A DNA stretch of 12,386 nt from an uncultured Treponema sp. (GTDB lineage Bacteria; Spirochaetota; Spirochaetia; Treponematales; Treponemataceae). Location: assembly GCA_905373565.1 (NCBI GenBank), contig CAJPTT010000028.1, forward strand, positions 1 through 12,386, written 5' to 3'. Every line of letters starts with the position of its first letter. The first letter of the stretch is position 1. Made by a program: the position numbers and the translations under genes. This document shows positions 6,077-12,183 of this stretch, in pieces. The notes below the pieces were generated by a model. It did no database searches, was not told where the DNA came from, and saw nothing but the letters and a program-made list of their open reading frames with translations.

Positions 6077-8509
6077 TTATTCTTCCTTGTTCCCCTTCCC
6101 ATCCGAGCTTTCGGATGCCGCTAATCCGAGGTCTATTTGCAGGTAATTTTTTACATCGGGAGAAATGCTTTTCTCAAGCGGCATTTCCGTCTGCGCCGGT
6201 TTTTCATCGGTCGTCTTCTCCGGCGGACTATCCTGCGGCGCGGCTTTTTCGTCGGGAGCCTTGCCGCCTGCACCTTCTTTTTCGTCGGGGTCTTTTTGAT
6301 TCGGATACTTGATACGGGAATGGTAATATCCGGCAAGCGTGGTTACAAAGGATTCTTGGATAACGCTCAATTCCCGCAGCGTTAAGTCGCAGTTATCAAG
6401 CTGCCCCGATTCCATTTTTCCCTTAACGAGCTTTGCAATAAACTTTTCGAGCCGCGGTACCGACGGATGGTCTAACGTCCGGCAGGCGGCTTCGCTCACG
6501 TCGGCAAGCATCACAACGGCGGCCTCTTTGGTGCGCGGCGGCTGCCCCGGATACGAAAAGTCCTTGGGGCTGACATTGGGGTCAAGCTCTTTGGCCTTTG
6601 CATAAAAGTATTGTACCAAAGAATTACCGTGATGCTGCCCGATAATGTCGATAACTTCGCGGGGCAGCCGCATACTTTCCGCCTTTTCCACCCCGATTTT
6701 TACGTGACTGCGGATAATGGCCGCCGAAAGCCGCGGGTTTAAATCCAAATGTTTATTATACGAAGTTTGATTTTCGACAAAGTATTCGGTGTTTGCCATC
6801 TTACCGATGTCGTGATAATACGCGCCGACCCGCGCCAACAGCGCGTCTGCCCCGATTTCGCGGCAGGCTGCTTCCGCCAACGTTGCCACCATCATCGTGT
6901 GGTTATAGGTACCGGAAGCCGTCAACAACATCTGCTTCATTGTCGGAGAATTGAGGTCGGAAAGCTCCATCAGGCGGAAGCAGGTCGGCGTATTCAGCCG
7001 GTCTTCCAAAATAGGCAAAAAGCCGAGCACGAAGATACCGCTGATAAAGCCGTTGATAACCGAGCCGAGCAGTACAAAGACAAAGTCGCTATATGAGTCC
7101 GGAAACACCGTACAGAGCACAAACGTAATAATCGGATGAATGACAGCGAGTTGACACGAAGTTTTAATCAAATCCATCCGCCGTCCGGTTAAATTCGTCA
7201 GCGATACGGCCGACAAGCCGGAGAACAGCGCAAAGAGCGCCGGTTCAAGTTTAAAACCGGTTGCCGTCAGCACAATCAACATCACAAGAAATACCATCCG
7301 TATCGCAACCCGTGTAGAAATAAGCGTTGAAACCAGCATAGCGGTCAGCGCAGCGGGAATAAACGGGATAATATCGAGCGCCTGTATGAGCGACAACGCC
7401 TTTGCCGTAAATAGCACGATAAGATACACGGCTAGCGAAATCAACAATAAAAAAATCTTTCGGCTTTCTTTTAACCGATCGCTGATTGTCTGCGGCAACA
7501 GCATAAAGACACCGATTATATAGAGACAGAGGATAAAAGCGGAAAGACCGAAAAATTTATTCAGATCAAGATAATTACCGGAATCGGAATAGGCTTGCAG
7601 CTGCCGATAATTTTCCGTCGTAATAATAAAGCCGCGTTTAATAATCTTTTGATTTTTTTGAATGGTTACGATAACCGGCTGCACCTGTTTCAGCGCTTCC
7701 TGCGTCCGCATTTCCGTTTCTTTTTCATCATAAATGACGGTCGGCTGCAAAAACGGCCGAATGAGTGCAGCCGTAACACCGGCGTCGAGGTTTGCATCGT
7801 ACGACCGTATGGCGCTTTTAATATATGAATTCAGATTTTCTTTTTTAATAACCGCACTCGTCTGAATATTGATGTACTCGCGGTTATTTCCTCGCCGCAT
7901 CACCAGCGTGATTTCGGCTTGATTGAAACCTTCGAGCCCTTTTTTAGGAAATTCCGCAATACCGACCGCCATCATCTGTTTAACGATTGCCTGAGCGGCG
8001 GCTAAGATGCCGTCAAATTGTTTTGACTTTTTCAAATTTTTTAAAACCTGAGTGTCAAACAGCCCCGGATATTGTTCCTGCACACGCGCGTCAAAGGTTG
8101 CCTCCGCATCGTTATGCAAAGCGAGCATAAACGAAACAAACTCATCATATTTTTTGAGTGTCTCGGATACAAGCTCCGTATCCTGCATAAAAATAGGGGC
8201 AATTGTTTGCAATCGTGCAGCTTTTCTAATCTCCGTCGCAGACTGATCCGTATAAGAAATATCCCTGTCTGCGATAACATCGCGTTCTGCCACCCGCCCC
8301 ACAGGAAATTCATCAAGGTCTAAATAGGCAAGGCCGCCGCGGTCAAGCGTCGTAAACAGCATCGCTGCGATAACGACAAAAAAACTTACAATAAAGAGAA
8401 TGGAAAAAACTTTTTCAGAGCAAAAGCCGTCTTTAACCTTACGGAAAAGCCCCGCTATGGACGGCAAAAGAACCGATTTAATATACCCGGAATTGTTTTC
8501 GCCTTTCAT
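6077..8509 (-). CDS. 7TM-HD membrane protein (PgpH-type, candidate cyclic-di-AMP phosphodiesterase)
   Basis: An 810-residue integral membrane HD-domain protein. Order: a membrane segment (about 34-53), a large extracytoplasmic 7TMR-HDED region (about 60-315), seven closely spaced membrane helices (about 319-500) and a cytoplasmic HD domain (about 530-730). HD metal ligands are visible as His537 (TYNHT), His566-Asp567 (YYHDIGKM), His602 (RSHV), the His626/627 pair (GQHHG) and Asp670 (LADVSEAA), so it should be catalytically intact. In Listeria the relative PgpH hydrolyses cyclic-di-AMP; that activity here is inferred from family and gene order (phoH-pgpH-ybeY in Firmicutes). Residues about 735-810 form a charged, low-complexity tail with PDEK-like repeats. 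GGAG lies 7 bases before the ATG. A small hairpin (CGCAA/TTGCG, 8530-8542) without a T-tract lies in the 54-base gap from phoH. Confidence 0.92.
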   Translation of the reverse strand: MKGENNSGYIKSVLLPSIAGLFRKVKDGFCSEKVFSILFIVSFFVVIAAMLFTTLDRGGLAYLDLDEFPVGRVAERDVIADRDISYTDQSATEIRKAARLQTIAPIFMQDTELVSETLKKYDEFVSFMLALHNDAEATFDARVQEQYPGLFDTQVLKNLKKSKQFDGILAAAQAIVKQMMAVGIAEFPKKGLEGFNQAEITLVMRRGNNREYINIQTSAVIKKENLNSYIKSAIRSYDANLDAGVTAALIRPFLQPTVIYDEKETEMRTQEALKQVQPVIVTIQKNQKIIKRGFIITTENYRQLQAYSDSGNYLDLNKFFGLSAFILCLYIIGVFMLLPQTISDRLKESRKIFLLLISLAVYLIVLFTAKALSLIQALDIIPFIPAALTAMLVSTLISTRVAIRMVFLVMLIVLTATGFKLEPALFALFSGLSAVSLTNLTGRRMDLIKTSCQLAVIHPIITFVLCTVFPDSYSDFVFVLLGSVINGFISGIFVLGFLPILEDRLNTPTCFRLMELSDLNSPTMKQMLLTASGTYNHTMMVATLAEAACREIGADALLARVGAYYHDIGKMANTEYFVENQTSYNKHLDLNPRLSAAIIRSHVKIGVEKAESMRLPREVIDIIGQHHGNSLVQYFYAKAKELDPNVSPKDFSYPGQPPRTKEAAVVMLADVSEAACRTLDHPSVPRLEKFIAKLVKGKMESGQLDNCDLTLRELSVIQESFVTTLAGYYHSRIKYPNQKDPDEKEGAGGKAPDEKAAPQDSPPEKTTDEKPAQTEMPLEKSISPDVKNYLQIDLGLAASESSDGKGNKEE

Positions 8510-8563
8510 TCGATGGCTCCGCTATTACCCGCAAGAATTGCGTTATTATTTAAAAATACGGTG

Positions 8564-9502
8564 TTATTGTTTTTCATACGCATTAATAATCTTTTGTACG
8601 AGGGAGTGGCGAACTACTTCATCCGCAGAAAATTCAACGGTTCCAATCCCGTCGATGGTACTAATTAAAGAAACGGCATGAACCAGTCCCGATTCAGACC
8701 TTCCGCGGATATCCGATTGGGACGGATCGCCGGTAATAATCAATTTTGAACCTTCGCCCATTCGCGTCAAAAACATCTTCATCTGTTCTTTTGTGGTATT
8801 TTGCGCTTCATCCAAAATAACAACGGCATTGTGGAGTGTCCGTCCGCGCATATAGGCAAGCGGCGCTACTTCGATCGTGTTTGACTCCTCCATACCGCGC
8901 AGTACATCGGCGGGCAGCAACGTTTCCATAATATCGAACAGCGGGCGCAGATAGGGATTTATTTTTTGGACAAGATCGCCGGGTAAAAAGCCGAGGCTCT
9001 CTCCGGCTTCCACCACCGGACGGGTTAAAATCAGTTTACGTACCGTATGAGACAGCAACATTTTTAACGCAAGCGCCACTGCAATATAGGTTTTCCCCGT
9101 ACCGGCAGGACCAAGCCCGAACGTTATATCGTTTGCGTAGATGGAGTCGATCAACGCCGCCTGCTTTCTGTTCTTAGGATAGACCGATTTTATGCCGCGC
9201 GGAATATGAATGCACTGCGGACAAAAAGCCTCCTGTTGAGGCGCACTGTTGGCAACGCAGGAGGCAATAAAATCGGCCGAACCGTCCGACGTAATTTCGG
9301 GACTTTCCAAAAGAGTGTCGATGAGTTTTTGAAACCTTTTGCAAATCGTTTGATCGGACGTTACAACCGTTACTTCATTCCCTCTGCAGATTACGGGAAC
9401 GCCCAAATACGTTTCAAAAACATGCAAATTCTCATCATTTGCGCCGCATAAAGAAGACAGTACCGTCTGATCTTCCAATACGATTGTATATGAGGTATCC
9501 AA
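8564..9502 (-). CDS. phoH: PhoH-family ATPase (YbeZ type)
   Basis: A cytoplasmic PhoH-like P-loop ATPase, often encoded beside ybeY and thought to act with it in RNA metabolism; its precise biochemical role in this family is not settled. Counting from the GTG at 9508, the Walker A GPAGTGKT is at 133-140, LTRPVVEAGESLGFLPGD at 161-178, Walker B VVILDEAQN at 229-237 and the TGDPSQ motif at 259-264. The N-terminal part (about 1-85) resembles the KH-like domain of YbeZ proteins. The longest frame starts at GTG 9508, but its Shine-Dalgarno AAAGGAG overlaps that GTG. The TTG two codons on (9502) has GGAG at an ideal 5-base distance, so I chose TTG (312 residues). It is the first of the RNA/envelope cluster genes after ferritin, 53 bases downstream of the ferritin stop, with no clear terminator between them. 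Confidence 0.93.
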   Translation of the reverse strand: MDTSYTIVLEDQTVLSSLCGANDENLHVFETYLGVPVICRGNEVTVVTSDQTICKRFQKLIDTLLESPEITSDGSADFIASCVANSAPQQEAFCPQCIHIPRGIKSVYPKNRKQAALIDSIYANDITFGLGPAGTGKTYIAVALALKMLLSHTVRKLILTRPVVEAGESLGFLPGDLVQKINPYLRPLFDIMETLLPADVLRGMEESNTIEVAPLAYMRGRTLHNAVVILDEAQNTTKEQMKMFLTRMGEGSKLIITGDPSQSDIRGRSESGLVHAVSLISTIDGIGTVEFSADEVVRHSLVQKIINAYEKQ

Positions 9503-9555
9503 AAACACTCCTTTCTAAGTTTTAAACATAACGACCGTCTACATCCTGTACGGAC

Positions 9556-10044
9556 TTATTCCCGCTTCCCGAGCTCTTTATCCAGAATAAGCAAACCCGC
9601 GTTTCCGTCGATATATTTAAAGGTATCGAGGATATCCCGATCGTTTTCTTCTTCCTCTACCTGCTCGTTAATGAACCACTGCAGGAACATCTGCGTTTTG
9701 TAGTCCTTTTCCGCAAGCGCAAGTTCATACAAGCTGTTAATCGAAGCCGTTACATACTGCTCATGCTTGAACACTTCCTGAATAACTTCTACCGGAGATT
9801 TTTCGTAATGCACCGGCACTTCTTCAATCGGTTTTAATACGGGCTTTGCATCAACCGAAAAAAGATAGTCGTATATCTTCATCGCATGCCCTTGTTCTTC
9901 GCCTGCCTGTACTCTCATCCACTTGGCAAATCCTTTGAGTCCTTCCGATTCAAAATGAGCCGCCATGCCGAGATACAGATAAGCAGAATAGAATTCTTTA
10001 TTAATCTGCTCGTTTAACGCATCTTCCAATTTCTTGCTAATCAT
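9556..10044 (-). CDS. Non-haem bacterial ferritin (FtnA type)
   Basis: An iron-storage protein of 162 residues, the typical bacterial ferritin length, expected to form a 24-subunit shell that oxidises Fe(II) and stores Fe(III). The dinuclear ferroxidase ligands are all present: Glu17, Glu50 and His53 (AGEEQGHAMKIYDYL), Glu95 (KHEQYV) and Gln128 (NEQVEEE). Tyr24 and the third-site acids Glu127/Glu131 are also there. The haem-ligand methionine of bacterioferritin is not evident. The ribosome binding site AAGGGGA sits 4 bases before the ATG. A recognisable promoter lies 60-88 bases upstream. It is on the same strand as phoH and may be co-transcribed with it by read-through, though the two have no obvious functional link. 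Confidence 0.95.
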   Translation of the reverse strand: MISKKLEDALNEQINKEFYSAYLYLGMAAHFESEGLKGFAKWMRVQAGEEQGHAMKIYDYLFSVDAKPVLKPIEEVPVHYEKSPVEVIQEVFKHEQYVTASINSLYELALAEKDYKTQMFLQWFINEQVEEEENDRDILDTFKYIDGNAGLLILDKELGKRE

Positions 10045-10103
10045 ATTGTCCCCTTCTATCCGGCTTTAGATATACATTCCAAACCGCCGAATATAATAAA
10101 ATA

Positions 10104-10132
10104 AGTCTACAATGAAGATAGGGGATAGTCAA
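10104..10132 (-). promoter_or_regulatory. Promoter of the ferritin gene
   Basis: Read on the minus strand, a -35 TTGACT (10127-10132) and a -10 TAGACT (10104-10109) are separated by exactly 17 bases. The predicted start is near 10097, giving a leader of about 53 bases. The leader begins with an A+T-rich stretch (around 10091-10103); I could not find a convincing Fur, PerR or TroR operator in it. Confidence 0.6.
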
Positions 10133-10146
10133 GAGAATCGAAAGCT

Positions 10147-10169
10147 TTAAACGGCAGCGGCTCCTGCCG
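10147..10169 (-). terminator. Weak intrinsic terminator after the antiporter gene
   Basis: On the minus strand, CGGCAG and CTGCCG (10164-10169 and 10152-10157) form a perfect 6-bp GC-rich stem with a 6-base loop, starting 7 bases after the antiporter stop. Only three Ts follow (then AAAGCTTTC), so termination may be incomplete and could allow some read-through toward ferritin. Confidence 0.4.
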
Positions 10170-10176
10170 GAGGCAA

Positions 10177-11403
10177 CTACTTTTCTGAAAATGCTTTTCC
10201 AAGTAAAATAGGCACTATCATAGAAGAAACAATAATAAGCAAAATGACCGGTGCAAAATATTCGGCCTTAACCATACCGACGGCGAGCCCTTTTTGAGCT
10301 ACGATGAGGGCTACCTCGCCGCGTACCATCATCCCCACCCCTATCTGGAGCGATTCCCGCCGTTTAAAGCCCAAAGCCAATGCCGAACCGCCGCAGCCGA
10401 TTATTTTTGCAGCACAGCCGACAAGCACAAAGGCTATCGAAAACCAGATTAAGCTCATATTTAAGCCGCTTAAGTCCGTTTTAAGTCCGATGGCAGTAAA
10501 AAAGAGCGGACTAAAAAACATATACGAATTGGTATCTATTTTTTGTTCCATATAAGAGGCATCATGCAAGTTACAAAATACAACTCCTGCAACATACGCG
10601 CCGGTAATATCGGCGATCCCGAAAAAACGCTCGGTACAATAAGCAAAGATCAAGGCAACTCCCAACCCGTAAATCGAAATACGGTGAGTATGCGGATGCC
10701 GATTATCATACCATTTAAAGATGCGGTAAATCAGATAGCCAACCACTAACGAAGCGGCAAAGAATGCCCCTGTTTTTATCATAAGACCGAGATAGTCGCC
10801 CTTACCGGAACTTGCACCAAGCACAATCGTTAATACGATAATGCCGAACACATCGTCGATAATTGCCGCACTAATTATCGTTTGCCCGACTTCCGAATTT
10901 ATCTTTCCGAGTTCTTTCAATGCGACAACGGTAATACTGACCGAGGTTGCCGTTAAGATAGTCCCGATAAACAGCGCCTGATAAAATACGGGCGTCCCCA
11001 AACCGTCAAAACCCCAGAACCCTAACGCCATAATCATACCTAAAGCCAACGGCACGATAACACCGCATGCAGCGATCACGGTGGATTTTACGCCGGATTT
11101 AACAAGAGATTTTAAATTGGTACTCAAACCGGCTGAGAACATAATTAAAATAACCCCAATTTCGGCCATATATTCGATAAATTGATTGGTTTCGGCATAG
11201 ATAATATTGGCTTCCACTCCACCGAAATTACGGAAAAAAGGCAGGTAGCGTAAGAAAAGTCCCGCAACGATTTCACCGGCAACTTGCGGAAAGCCGATTT
11301 TTTTAACAAGAAGGCCGAGGTACTTTGCAACGATAATGATAATTCCGACGGAAAGGACTATTTGCAGTGCGATTTCTTCAATCGGTATTTCCTTAGCAGA
11401 CAT
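10177..11403 (-). CDS. CPA2-family cation/proton antiporter
   Basis: An integral inner-membrane antiporter of the Na+/H+ exchanger domain family (NapA/KefB-like, CPA2) with about a dozen hydrophobic segments. Family features include GFPQVAGEIVAGL near the N-terminus and the ion-binding pair Asp-Asp in AAIIDDVFGI (183-184 from the chosen start). The Asp-Asp pair is typical of electrogenic Na+/H+ exchangers, unlike the Gln-Asp of Kef K+ systems. At 408 residues it is the transport domain alone, with no TrkA-N/RCK or USP domain. I placed the start at ATG 11403 because AAAGGA lies 7 bases before it. A longer reading from TTG 11427 would put that site inside the coding region. It has its own promoter and a structured leader. 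Transported ion (Na+ or K+) is inferred only. Confidence 0.9.
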   Translation of the reverse strand: MSAKEIPIEEIALQIVLSVGIIIIVAKYLGLLVKKIGFPQVAGEIVAGLFLRYLPFFRNFGGVEANIIYAETNQFIEYMAEIGVILIMFSAGLSTNLKSLVKSGVKSTVIAACGVIVPLALGMIMALGFWGFDGLGTPVFYQALFIGTILTATSVSITVVALKELGKINSEVGQTIISAAIIDDVFGIIVLTIVLGASSGKGDYLGLMIKTGAFFAASLVVGYLIYRIFKWYDNRHPHTHRISIYGLGVALIFAYCTERFFGIADITGAYVAGVVFCNLHDASYMEQKIDTNSYMFFSPLFFTAIGLKTDLSGLNMSLIWFSIAFVLVGCAAKIIGCGGSALALGFKRRESLQIGVGMMVRGEVALIVAQKGLAVGMVKAEYFAPVILLIIVSSMIVPILLGKAFSEK

Positions 11404-11433
11404 AAACAATTCCTTTATATTCAACAAGATACG

Positions 11434-11483
11434 TTAAGGACACGCCAATCGATTCGCATTCCGATTAACCGGTGGTTCCTTAA
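11434..11483 (-). repeat. Inverted repeat in the antiporter mRNA leader
   Basis: TTAAGGA (11434-11440) and TCCTTAA (11477-11483) are perfect 7-bp inverted copies. Between them AATCG (11447-11451) and CGATT (11462-11466) can form an inner stem, and CAC/GTG a linking one. From the predicted start near 11491, almost the whole leader could fold. On the minus strand no T-run follows, so it is not a terminator for that strand. On the plus strand TTTTTT (11484-11489) follows, so it could stop antisense transcription. Confidence 0.5.
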
Positions 11484-11497
11484 TTTTTTGACCGCCC

Positions 11498-11526
11498 ATT
11501 ATAATAAAAAAGAAAAGAAATCGCAA
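11498..11526 (-). promoter_or_regulatory. Promoter of the antiporter gene
   Basis: On the minus strand a perfect TATAAT (11498-11503) lies 17 bases from TTGCGA (11521-11526, 4/6 match to TTGACA). Predicted start near 11491, leaving a leader of about 88 bases before ATG 11403, long enough for RNA-level control. Confidence 0.65.
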
Positions 11527-11552
11527 TATTTACCGGAGTAATGTCATTGATA

Positions 11553-11641
11553 GGGTAAAAGCATCAGGCAGATTGGCAGTTCCGGTCGAATAGTCTCAAT
11601 TTTTCCGAAAGGATATAAAAAAATATCTGATGCGTTTACCC
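11553..11641. repeat. 15-bp inverted repeat around a 59-base spacer
   Basis: GGGTAAAAGCATCAG (11553-11567) matches the reverse complement of CTGATGCGTTTACCC (11627-11641) at 14 of 15 positions. The spacer is A+T-rich and contains ATAT-A-run-TATC next to the right arm. No T-tract follows on either strand, so it is not an intrinsic terminator. It ends 21 bases before the mraZ -35 box. It could be a looping operator pair, a cruciform or RNA hairpin, or a miniature inverted-repeat element without visible target duplication. Confidence 0.7.
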
Positions 11642-11662
11642 CAAAATGTCGGCAAAAAAGCA

Positions 11663-11690
11663 TTGACATTTATCATATTACCGGTAAAAT
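11663..11690 (+). promoter_or_regulatory. Promoter of the mraZ-rsmH unit
   Basis: A consensus -35 TTGACA (11663-11668), a 16-base spacer and a -10 TAAAAT (11685-11690, 5/6). Predicted start near 11697, leaving a leader of only about 32 bases. The spacer and -10 contain the perfect palindrome TTACCGGTAA (11678-11687), which could be an additional protein site. Confidence 0.75.
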
Positions 11691-11694
11691 GAAA

Positions 11695-11744
11695 GCAAAT
11701 GGGGAAAAGTGGGGGGAAGTAGGTAAAAGTGGAAAAAAGTGCAT
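11695..11744 (+). promoter_or_regulatory. Tandem 10-bp MraZ-box-like operator overlapping the mraZ RBS and start
   Basis: Five successive 10-bp units share the core (A)AAGTGGGG: GCAAATGGGG (11695), AAAAGTGGGG (11705), GGAAGTAGGT (11715), AAAAGTGGAA (11725) and AAAAGTGCAT (11735). A weak sixth unit may lie at 11685 over the -10. Known MraZ sites are short G-rich direct repeats (TGGGN in E. coli, AAAGTG-type in mycoplasmas) spaced one helical turn apart. Here the array spans the likely transcription start, the AGG ribosome binding site and the GTG start, so binding would block expression of mraZ itself. Confidence 0.7.
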
Positions 11745-12178
11745 TTTCGGGAGAGTATAATAATACGCTTGATGAAAAGGGGCGTATTATGTTTCCTGCA
11801 AAATTGCGCTGTTTACTACCGGGCTCTCAAATTGTGATTACCCGAGGGATTGACCGGTGTCTATGGATATTTCCTCCCGAAGAATGGGCATTGCTATCCG
11901 AAAAAGTTATGCAATCCGCTTCATTGTTTCAGGCAAACTCCCGTCTTGTTCTGCGCAGGCTTATCGCTCCGGCGCAGGAGATAGACATCGATAAGGCGGG
12001 ACGCGTTTCAATACCCCAAAGTTTACGTGAATACGCGCAGCTCGAAAAAGACTGCGTGCTATTGGGCATCAACCGTTATCTTGAATTATGGGATGCGGCT
12101 GAATATCGGGCTTATCTGGAGGGAAGCGAGGCGGATTTCCATCAAGCGAGCGAGGACTTGGGGCTTATTCGTTTTTAA
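11729..12178 (+). CDS. mraZ: Transcriptional regulator MraZ
   Basis: MraZ is a DNA-binding regulator of the division and cell-wall (dcw) cluster, forming ring-shaped oligomers that bind tandem repeats. The 149 residues hold two SpoVT/AbrB-like halves, each with the conserved DxxxR motif: DEKGR (15-19) and DKAGR (88-92, followed by VSIP). The N-terminal FSGEYNNTLDEKGRIMFPAK is typical. The start is GTG 11729, with AGG 5 bases upstream; this GTG lies inside the fourth unit of the MraZ-box-like array, and no better start exists. rsmH follows 5 bases after the stop, as in most bacteria. Negative autoregulation is inferred from the operator position; in E. coli MraZ represses its own operon, while in mycoplasmas it activates it. 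Confidence 0.96.
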   Translation: MEKSAFSGEYNNTLDEKGRIMFPAKLRCLLPGSQIVITRGIDRCLWIFPPEEWALLSEKVMQSASLFQANSRLVLRRLIAPAQEIDIDKAGRVSIPQSLREYAQLEKDCVLLGINRYLELWDAAEYRAYLEGSEADFHQASEDLGLIRF

Positions 12179-12183
12179 CATGT

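Larger units (their letters stand above)
11404..11728. other. 325-base divergent regulatory region between antiporter and mraZ
   Basis: I see no credible gene here; the longest open frames are shadows of the antiporter. It holds, in order, the antiporter leader with an inverted repeat (11434-11483), the antiporter promoter (11498-11526, minus), a 15-bp inverted repeat around a 59-base spacer (11553-11641), the mraZ promoter (11663-11690, plus) and MraZ-type repeats. The motif GGTAAAA occurs three times on the plus strand (from 11554, 11684 and 11723), and TTACCGG occurs near both promoters (from 11530 and 11678). Confidence 0.8.

Noticed and set aside
6076..6102. Longer YbeY reading starting at ATG 6102
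   Set aside because: It adds nine residues with no family match, lacks a ribosome binding site and overlaps the upstream gene; ATG 6075 has a good AAGGAAG site.
6749..7096. Open frame of 115 codons on the plus strand inside the 7TM-HD gene
   Set aside because: Antisense shadow of the HD/membrane region; composition is His/Arg-rich as expected for a shadow frame.
11404..11427. Longer antiporter reading from TTG 11427
   Set aside because: The AAAGGA ribosome binding site for ATG 11403 lies inside that extension, so the extension is unlikely to be translated.
11541..11558. Five-codon mini-ORF (ATG TCA TTG ATA GGG TAA) after GGAG
   Set aside because: Too short and too close to the GGAG to claim; no evidence of a leader-peptide role for the downstream genes.
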